From Ophiodon elongatus (Eukaryota; Chordata; Actinopteri; Perciformes; Hexagrammidae), in assembly GCA_016806645.1 (NCBI GenBank), contig JACSYO010001810.1, positions 5,624,001 to 5,688,000 on the forward strand: a stretch of 64,000 bases of DNA. Reading direction: 5' to 3'. The notes below the pieces were generated by a model that saw only the letters and a program-made list of their open reading frames with translations, ran no database searches and was not told where the DNA came from. This document shows positions 37,501 to 48,624 of this stretch, piece by piece. Numbering within the stretch: the stretch's first letter is position 1; each line of letters begins with the position of its first letter. Made by a program: the position numbers and the translations under genes.

Positions 37501-40500
37501 TAAAATATATATTTGGGTTAAGAAGTAGACGCTCAGCACCATTGAGATTTTCTTTGCATTCTGTATCCTGTTTTACCTTGAACAAGAAGCCAGGTGGCAT
37601 TTCTTCGGGCTCTGATGCTACCTCTGTTGATTCTGTTGCTACTTCAGGCGTCTGAAAACACAGAAGCTCCTTTTAATGACATGAGGTGCGGATGTTTTTT
37701 TTTATCTTTAAAGACACTTTAGCCCTGAAAGTATTATTTTCTAAGAAAAGTAGTTCACAATAATCTGACAGCATCATTTTCTATCAAAGACAGTGAGTAT
37801 TTCATTTCCAAAGAAAAGGAATACTTGGTTTTAGAAAATGTAGTGAAAAAGTGAAAAGTGTACAACCACCAGTTTAAGTGGAAGCACTATGAAATAATTT
37901 ACATTTTCAAATTTTAAATTGAATTTTATCTTACAATATTTACAGCATGTTAAGAATATGTTTTATTATCATTATTTTTTTACACATTATAGACAAAAGA
38001 TTATGTGATAAAAAATAGATTTTTTTTACAAAAATAGGGAGAAACATGATGCCATATAGTCACCTAAAACATAATCATGAAATATGTTGAGGTGGTGTAA
38101 GCTCTTGATATAATAAATACAGTATGTATACTCTTACAATATATAATATTTCAATAGTATATTTACTGTAAATACAATATTATATCATTATATTGATAAG
38201 TTATTATCAATTATTGCATGTCATAGTAGTTCATCTTGTAGGTACCTCCTCTGTTGATGCTTCTTCCTCTGGTGCTGCAGCAGCTGCTGCAGACTCACCC
38301 TGGGAGCAGAGAGACATAGAAGAATAACAGAGAGAGGTCAAAGAATGAGACAGATGAAATATTGAAATCAGGAGGGGGAAAGAATGAAAGAAAGAAGAGC
38401 AGACAAACGAGACAAAGACAGACAAGAAGACAAGCGCACAATGCCTGGATAGCAAAGTCATGGCTAATTCAAACACGTATGTTGAATAGATAGTAAGCAT
38501 GGCCACTAATGCACATTTCCCATATAGGTATGGCTTTTGCACAGCATACTATGTGCATGGATTTCTGTTTAGCAGTGACTGGGATTAGTTGTGTGTATTG
38601 AGAAGCAGATGTCTAAACACTTTCCCTCAGCAATTCATTTCCAACTTGCCCCACAGTTGATGCATTCATGCTGCTGGTCCAAATGCATTCTAAATCTTTC
38701 CATCTCAAGATTTATCCATTTCTCCAGCTTTCATTCACAATTTATCTCCCTATCATCTGTTTCTTTCCAGTACCTCATGCTCAAATCTCCTCCTCAAAAA
38801 TCGATGCATCCACCATTTTCGTCCAGATGCATCTCTCCATTTTTGTTTCTCTCCTCGGTTACCTGACCCTCTTTATCATCCAACGTAGCAGCAGCTGGTG
38901 TGGCGTCTTCCTCAGCGACTTTAGCTGGAGCCTCAGCTGCAGGTGTTTCATCCTCAGGGGCAGGTACCTCAGGGGCCGGCACCTCAGGGGAAGGCACCTC
39001 AGGGGCCGACACCTCAGGGGCAGGCACCTCAGGGGCAGGCACCTCTGTGACCGGCTGGCCACCATCATCGCCCCAGTCTTCTGACTGAGCTTCAGCCTCG
39101 GGATCGTAATGAACCTGCTGACCCTCATCATCCCCCCCTACCTCCTGAGCCGGAGCCACGGGGTCAGAGCGAACCGGTAGGGTTCCGTCATCCCCCCAGC
39201 CCTCTGTGGCAGCTGCTATGGGGTCATAGCGGATAGGCTGTGAACCATCATCACCCCAGGCGTCTGTGGCAGCAGACACAGGGTCATAGTTCTGCTTGGT
39301 GTCCTCTTCCTGGGCACCATTGTCCTCATGCTGAGGGGCAAGGGTCATGTTTCAAGGAGTCAGAGGTAAAAAGAGATATTTTACCTTTTGGGTATTATAA
39401 GGGATTCATAAATCAAATGGTTGAGGGCATTTTAAGGGACACAAAGGCAAGGTATAAGATTTTTTAAGGCCTGATTCAAGGGCTCAGCATTACAATGGAC
39501 AAAGGGGCATTTAGGGATATGTCCAACATATGAACAAAACAGTGGGCTATGGAATCCCTCGTCCACAAAACAATATTTTTGATGGACGAGGGATTAGGAA
39601 ATTGATGGAGATATTGCACTAGTAGTGTGCATAAGGGTTGTATTATGAGAATGGCAGGTAAGGTATTCAACAAGTAAGTGAGTTCAAACATCAAGAACCA
39701 TACAGGTGATTTTGTATGCTTTAGCCCTTTAACTAAAACATGTGTTTGCTATATCTTATGCTAATCATATTATATCATGAAACATTTTTGATTTGGGATT
39801 GCAACGACAGGAATAAAAACAGTCGCTCCCCCTCTCAGATGAAGATTGAATTGTTATAACTTTGGTGATCATCTGACCTTTCCTCTAGCGCCATCATCAG
39901 GTCAAATCTTTATTTTGGTTTATGACTGAATACCTACAAAATGACATACCCGTCAACCTCAACTGTAGTTTGTGTAGTGCTTATTAGCAAATGTTAGCAT
40001 GCTAACATTCTAAACCAGGACAGTGAACATGTTAAGCATTCAACCTGCTAGTCATCAGTAAGCATTGTCAGTGTGAGCATATTGGCATAGTGTTAGCATT
40101 TCACCTAAAGCACCACTGCAGCTATTTGAAAATGGTTGCTTATTTTCTTTTTCAAATGCCTGATTAGTAAAAGGGCTAAAACCTGCCAAACCACATAAAG
40201 GGATTTGAACATGGGTGAGGGTTTGGGGAGATTGTATAAATCACTATATATATTAAATGTATTTGTAGTATTTAAGGGAATATGGAAGAGTTTCGCAAAA
40301 TATGCGTAGAAATGGGCCATGAAAGATGCCATAGAATTCGGTTGGGATGGGAGGAGTTCAGCAGCAAGTCATCATCATCACCATCATCACCATCATCATC
40401 ATAAGACCCAAGAAGATTGATGAACCTTTACAGGTAAGGTTCAGATCAAACTAAAAGACACATGAAGATAAGGAAGCGTGGCAGCAGAAGTCGGAAACGC

Positions 40501-43500
40501 AAAACTCAGCCTTTTCCCATCAGAAAATAGATGTTGGATCTTCTGCGTGTAGTTTGCAAGCATAGCTTTTATTCCCATGGCTATGTTCAGATGGAGAAAG
40601 AGGAAGGGAGCTTTGTAAGAGTAGAAGTGTCGTTCCTTTCTGAGCGATCACTGTTTTGCCTCAAGCTCTAATACAGCAGAACTGTATGATTGTTGAGACA
40701 CATCTCTCTTACAGTGATAGGGATGAACAAAAAGGTTATTTAATGGTCAGAATGCCAAGTTGCAAGCAAGGCTTTTGTGAAGTTGCCCACTTGCTCTCAT
40801 TAGTTCACCAGTTTCATTTCCATGAAACAATCCACTGAAAACATGAGCAACTTCACTCAACTTTCATAACAAAACTGTTCCCTGTGTGTCACATGGAGCT
40901 AACATGTGAAGGTTACATGTACTGTTAGTGCAACATGTGAACATACAGGGATAGGAGGAAAACAGAAAGAAAGGTGGTTGATTCAGTTACAAATAATTTC
41001 ACAAAAATGGGATTTTTAATCTCCATTTATGATTAAATTCATGCTATAAAAAAAGTATGTAAAGTTTGTTATCTTTTATGGATGTCAGTGGTATCTTACA
41101 ATCAACCCTATGGGTTTTGGGTCTACTGAAACCTACACTGTATATTATATCAATATGCTGTGCATACCGCATCTGTAGTGTAGAACAGAGAGATGCCTCT
41201 TAAGAGAGGATTGCATATCATACACCATTTATATTTATTCAATATAACCTTGTAAAATGTCAATTTGAAACTGAATTGATCCACGCTTATTCTCAAATTC
41301 TATTTGTGCTGTACAACAATCTCTTCAGTGTTTAGTGTTATCACATCAAGCACTGCAGACACAAAGACAACGCACAAACAGATTTGGGACAGACAAATGA
41401 AAGAGATCCATTTAGGAAAAAGCTTGTTAATATGCAGCAATGGCCATTATAGAAGTCCTTACCCAGCATGTCCTGGGTGGGGCTTGTATAATGGCTACTT
41501 TAGTAGTAAAAGTAAGCAACGACAAATTAATTGATGGTTACTATGAACATGAATGAGAATAGTCTGATGAGGATGATGATCATAATGATAATTTAATATT
41601 TTTACACATTACATAACGTGTTACACAGAGGATATGCTTACCCATGAGTCCCAGTTTGCAGGCTGTGGAAATAAGAGGAAATAAAAATGAGGAGACAGAA
41701 CTAAATCCTTTACAAAGCTCTTTGTTATGCTCATTGCATTCAATAATAACTTTCCAGTGCAGGTCCCATGCTCTAAACCTATAAGCCCATAGCAGTAAAT
41801 CTCCAGCAGAAGAAGAGTACAGGCAACAAGTCTGAAGTACTAAATTATGTATGTCTGAAGAGGAGACCACTCTCACATGTTTTTTGCATAGAGTGAGTGG
41901 AATGTAGGAGAAAGGTGCACAGCAAAACACAACTATGTATTCTAATGATTAATTTAATATTGCAATCAGTTTCAAATGATTTCAGTATTTTCATTCAGAA
42001 TCCACACAATCCCCCTAAACAATGTAAAATGTCACTTGCACCAGAGTATCTTGACACAAATGATGAAGCAAAAATTCTATCAATGAGACAAGTGGCAACT
42101 GTTGGCAGTGCATCTGTACTAAATAATACATCCCAGAGCCTCTGATAACATGATATTGAATATGTGACAAGACTGCAGTGAATTAACAACATTTTAGTGG
42201 ATACTAAAGAAGGTTACGATATTGTAACCTTAGTTCTATCAGCACAGGTGAAGCCCTCTACTGGACTCCAACAGTAAGTTATGCAGCATGCGCTGCTGTC
42301 TGCCATCCAACACCCTCTTTGGTAAGCAGGATAGGAGTGACAGGGGCCTTTGGTAGAGGGCTCTGCCTATGCTTTTAGAAATAGGGTTACAAAATCGTAA
42401 CCTCTGTTCTCACTCAAACTGACTCCGCCTTCTACTGGACTCTATGGGTACAGTGGGTGGAGCCCGATGAATGCACGTCCTGCTGTGACATAACATCTCC
42501 CCAACCACATGGACTGTGTTTCACTTTTTTTTTCTCTCCAAATCTTTGTCTCCAAACTTTGTTTGCTAACTTTGTCTGCTTTTTTTGCTGGCCAGGTAGC
42601 GTATAGTAAACGGAGCTTCAAATATTTCTTTATTTTGTGCTAAAAACTGAATATTGCAGTAAATGTTCATGTCAATAAAACAAGCCAATTAGATGACATA
42701 GGTAACAAAAATGCTACATATTGAACGGCAGAGTGGGTTTATTATCTGCAGGTTTGACCCTGTATCTCACATTTCACATGTAGTCATTACACTGATAGTT
42801 TAGAAGAAAGAAAACAGACATTTTGTACATTTAGAATTTTAAGAATTTCTGTTATGGATTCTGAGACTGTAAACAATTACATTACTGTAAGAATTTACAC
42901 TATTACTGACAGTTTTTATGTAATTATCAAGCTCTATGACCATGAACACCTGAAAATGTCAGTTTATGACCTGAACTTAATTAAGGAGTTTTGAAGAGTA
43001 GAGTTTTGTGGTTTAAATATCACTAATCTTTGAACTTGAAGCGTGATAAAAATATGTTGTTGTATGTTTTCTGTTTGTGTGGTAATGCTGGATATTGTCT
43101 GATAACTGGTAATGACTCATTCACTACAGACTAAAATATCACAACCACAACATATCTAAACTATGTCATCTTTTGTCTATATTTTCTGTTAAGTTGAGGT
43201 TACCCAACATGCTCAGATAAAGTAAGTACAACCCTAAGTCATACGAGTATCTTAAACTACGTTCTGCTGCACAGTTCTGAAGAGAAAGAAGTAGAAGCAG
43301 AGCAGGGCTTTAGTCTTCACTCCATGCCATGAGTGATCTGTGGATAGCGCTGAAGCAGGAAGTAGTAGTCACTAAAAGCAGGTTTCTGCAGATCATCATG
43401 CCATCATCCACCTCTTGTTTAGGTAAATTGGAAAGAAGCAGAGCAGGTAACACCTCAAACTATGCCAAGCTTATCAAGCGATTTCATTTTGTATCCAGAT

Positions 43501-46500
43501 GCTTATATTTAGTCAAACCACTGCACTGGCAACTGGAAATGTTGTTGTTGTTGTTGTTCCCCAGTTTTACAAATTGATGGCATGGTTCTCTTGAATTAAA
43601 TATCATGAAAATCTTTTAAAGCTTTTCTGGATAAAATATGAAATATCTTGAGAAGCTTGTCATTTCTTGCAGTAGAAGGTCTCTATATGTTCATGCCATG
43701 AATCATCCACCTGTGTGACCGTGGAGGCTTTGGTTGCTGCACTGAAGCAGTCCAGGTCCATGTCCAACAGGCTGCTCACTGCAGGACTGTCAAACTGATA
43801 ACAACAGGAATAGGAGGGCTCATTGGCTAACTGGGCACAATAGAGGGGCAAGGAATAGAATAGAATAGAATAGAATAGAATAGAATAGAATATGATATGA
43901 TAAAATAGAATAGAATAGAATAGGATAAAATAGAATAGAATAGAATAGGATGAAATAGAATAGAATAGGATAAAATATAATAGAATAAAATAGAATAGAA
44001 TAGAATAGAATAGAATAAGATACAATAAAATATAATATAATATGATCAAATAGAATAGAATAAAATAGAATAGAATAGAAGAAGTAGGAAGAGGGGAAGG
44101 CCAGACGAAGGAATACTTAAAGGCTATGACCAGTGCAGGAGAGTGGAAAGTTAAAGAGCTGTGGCTGTTTGTGGACAGCAGCAGTTCACTAACCTCTGTA
44201 GGGGAGGTGACGTTGATATCAGGAGTAGCTGCAGCATCAAACAGGCTGATGATGTTCTCAGTTTTCATCTCCTTACATGGGGTCACCTTGGGTGGAGGAG
44301 GCATTGCAGGCCTTAGCTAGAACAGAGAAAGAAGCATGGTGACAAAGTTGCACCTCAAGCCAAGTGAATATGCATTCAAGGCTAGAATTAAATATAATAA
44401 TTATGCCTTCAGTCTGCATTTAAAAAAACTGAATACAAATATGTTTATTTCAAAGTTAATAGATGACAAACTCAAACTCAGAAAACAAATTAGCAGACAT
44501 TCTGACATGTCATTGCAGGATGAGCACATATGTAACTGATTACATGATGGCTAGCCAGCATTATTTTCGTTATTCACACCTGTGTGGAGTGATAATGCAG
44601 ACGAAACTCTGAACACAGAGACAGCCTGAGAGTGTGTTTACCTTGGATGGAGATTTGGGGATTGGTGGTGGTCCTCCTGGCCTGAGAGTGTGGTTAGATA
44701 CTTCTTTTACACTCACACTGAGTGAATGAGAGAGAGAGACAGATGGAGGGCAAAACAGAGATACAGATAGATTACAGAGACAGTACCAAGGATGGCAAAC
44801 AATGTGAGAGAAAGGTCAAAGGTTAAAAAGTGCAGCTAAAAACTAACACAACTTGAGAAGTTACGAGGCATGCTCTACAAGAGTCCAAGAGCTGTCATGC
44901 AAGACAAGTAAGCCTTCCTTCCCTCCATCACTCTTCTTTTCGTCCCTCCATCCCATGCAAGCAGGCTTTGTCTGTGCCTCCAGTAAATCCTCACAAGCGA
45001 GCAGTGATAGAGGCATTCACTTTAATAGAAAAGATTTTCTAAAGCTGACCAAAGCAGCCCCAAATCTGTAGATATTTTGAAGGTTGGAAAACCTAAAATG
45101 TATTGCTGGACCAGGGAATGTTGTACATTGGTGGTGTAAGTGGAAGAAAGAGGTCATTCTTTGAAAACTCAAGCACTACATCACCAAGATTGAAAGTGGA
45201 GGGGGGCCAATAGCTTGAGGCTTATAGTGTGTCAGCAGTTTTTATTATACTGTAATTATAAATTTGTTCAGGAATATGCACCACTAAAGCAAAGGTAGAA
45301 AACTGTATTACACACAGAAGGGGAAAAGTAGGGGGTTAACAGGGGCTCATTTATGTCCTGTGGCCTCCCAGTGAATCCATGTACATTATCCCACTCATTA
45401 CCTCACGCTTTGGGTTGTATTGTGATGTAACAGTCTTGCCAGGTGGAGCGTTACACATGCAGGTTTGCTCAACTCTTAAATATATCTGCAGTTCTGGGAG
45501 CAAAGCTCTCTTATCAGTGTGTCTGTGAATTCACTTGCACAACCAAGCACTAGTTCTTCCTTTAATCTTCCAAGCCTGCAGACTGACTGACAGACAGACA
45601 GCTGGACAGACAGGTCAGTTGGACAGACAGACAAGAGTTGTGTCACCATGGTTACCACGGTTGCTGCCGGTTACCTCCTATTTGTTCCTGACGATGACGC
45701 GCCGCAGGTACCTGTTTTTCTGAAAGGGGGGGTTCAGGGTTTGCTCCAGGTTAATGCATGCCATCGTGTTTGTCTGTTCCTGAAGCTCAAGATGTTTTGA
45801 TAAGTAGTGTGTTAATCGAGGAGTTTCATATTTTTGTGTTTTTATTTCCTCTTGGCTTGCAGCAAACTCATAAGAAAAGAAACTTTAAAATTACCTCCAC
45901 ATTTAATTTACTGCTATTTCAACTTCTGATGCAGCACGCTACATTCATCAAGCACAATGAATTAGGTGCTCTTTAGTGGTTCAGACATTTGCAAAAGGTG
46001 CCATGGATATACAACATGAAACGTATTTTCTTTGCTGATTGAAATGACTAACCACAGTGATTGATCTATGAAGCATTTTAAAATGATTCCCAGGATTTCA
46101 AAGCTGTTTTTCAGGTAGACCAGGTTTTTTTTTTTTTTTTTTAGATCAAGGTTACTGGATTTTGGCCTAAGTGGAATATTAACAACATACCCAAGTTCTT
46201 CTGAGTAGTGTGTAGCATTGGTGTTCATCTATATATTTACCTTTTAACATATTTGATGTTAAAATAATATGTACTGAAACTAACCTGCTTGCTTGCTGCA
46301 GGTCTGCACTCTCCAATTTCTCCAAGACGTCATACAAATCCTGATCCAACTGCAGAGAGGGAAAGAAGGGGTGTTGGATATTATACCTAAAACGAATTGC
46401 ATTGCATCACCATCATCATCCTCCTACATTGTTCTGGCACAATAGATGCGCATTCTATGACAAAAATCATTACATTGTGTTTGGTGTTGCTCTGTAATAG

Positions 46501-47096
46501 CATCAAAGTGCTGCTGAGTGTGTCCGTCTTCTATGGTTCATTTGCATCATCATGTCCAAATTCAGATTGACAGTATTTAAAACTCTCAAGCTAAGGCAGT
46601 AATACAGAAGATAATCTCTCTGCAGTCCATTAAAACCCAATGTCCTACTGTTGAATTACTCGGAAAAATGAAAAATAAATGAACTACAACTGACATTGGA
46701 TCAGGTTTAAAAAATAGTGCTGAATGGCAACATTTTCAGTTGAGGTTAAAACCGGCATTATCGACATTTTCCATCAACTGTTACCTGAGACCCTGTGTCG
46801 ATTTGTTTTATCTGCTCTTTATCTCAATTCAGCATTAATGGAGGTCTACACACGAGACTCACCCGGCCAATTTCCTTGTGAAACTTCTCCTCAAAACCAG
46901 CCAAACTCTGGAAGGTGCTGACATAAAACCCAACACGACTAGAAGGGGCAGAGAAGAGAAAGAGAGACAGTATTGACTGCATTACTGGCATGACTTAACA
47001 TAACATCCTGTGACGGCACGCTATGTAGCGCGGATGTTAGTGAAACGTAATTACAGCGTCAATCCACCAACAGGAAATAATTTCCACAGACAGTCA

Positions 47097-47127
<31 letters not shown>

Positions 47128-47215
47128 CTGTTCCAGAGTGAAGGTAATTCCTCTTGCAAGTCAATATTAATCTCCTCGAACACCTTCTGGGCTCTCTCCA
47201 ACTCGTCCTCAGCCT

Positions 47216-47272
<57 letters not shown>

Positions 47273-48527
47273 GGTATTGGGGCATGTCTGTGAGTCGTGC
47301 TGTCATAGGCAGAAAAAGAGAGCGATGAAATGCAACAATCCTTGTTCCATCTCATGTGTTTTTGACCACTGGGGCTACCAGGATACTCCTTATCATCGTT
47401 CCATAGTCAACAGACCTTGCAGTATAAAGTGCAGAAAGATAATTGTGTACCTGGTTTCTGGACAGACTACTCTGGGCAACATTGTGTGCGGACAATATAC
47501 CCTGAGCCCAGCCTGGAGTGGCCCTCTCCAACAAAGAGGAGGGCTGGAGGAGAGAGGGAGAATACAACAAATAAAATACATTATTTATGGAAATGACAGC
47601 ATCATCAAAGTGCCAATGCTTTTGTATAAAAAATATTTTGAATTAGTTTTACCTTGGTAATTTTAATGCCCCCGTCCTTTTTCTTGGTCTTGTGTGTGGT
47701 GGCATAGTTGTGCCTGGCACTGTCGTAATCGACCAGCTTCCTGTCCCTCTTAGCTATACGTGCCTGGACGAAAAGAGGACAACGAGTTTTGTAATATTGA
47801 GCTACACTCAGCTTTCATCTTCTCAACATAAACTTCCTTTTTGGTCGTATGATTATTCAAACTTCAGTAAGATCACGATAAGATATGGAGGAAAGCCCCG
47901 CTGCCACTGCATGGACACTAAATGATAATAATTTTTAGTCATGGTTGTAACGGGTTTCTATAACCACACAGCTTACCTTGATATCAGGGAACTGGCCCAG
48001 GTAAGTATCCATGGAGATGAGAGCATTATCTACCAACTTTTGGTGGTAGTCAGTCCACAGCTCATCACAGTCCTACAGCATGGATGAACATAACAATACC
48101 ACACATAGTCACAATTACAGATTTAATATTACAAATTGCTTGTGATGCTTGTTTCATTGGAACCTATGCTGCTTCCCAGACACATTTCTCCACCACTTTT
48201 GAGTTAATTCCTGTAGCTACACAGATATGTCTTGGCTCACAATCTTGAATCTAAATTAAGAATAAACTGAAACCCTTTTAACTGATTGCCATATTTATTT
48301 ATTTTTGCAGCAAGCTTGTAGTAGTTTTATAACATAAGAACCATTAAACCAAAATTATCTTCAAGAGTTATATACTTATTGCAGTCGGAGGAAATTCCAA
48401 AGAGCTAATCAACATCTCTCACAAGAGATGTTAATATATAATTTGAAGAATTCTGCCAAGAGGAGTCAGCTTTGAAAAGCTGTGAAAAATAGCTGCTGTG
48501 ATGCATAAGCTAATCAGGAGCCAAGCG

Positions 48528-48624
<97 letters not shown>

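Larger units (their letters stand above)
39331..41641 (-). other. bin1 intron 13
   Basis: Canonical intron with the family A repeat and CAT tract; no further exon recognised. Confidence 0.75.

Noticed and set aside
38668..39084. 138-codon plus-strand ORF with RGRHLRG repeats
   Set aside because: Antisense reading of the bin1 15-nt coding minisatellite.
43660..44304. 214-codon minus-strand ORF
   Set aside because: It joins two real bin1 exons through an AATAG satellite in the intron; the splice sites show it is not one coding unit.
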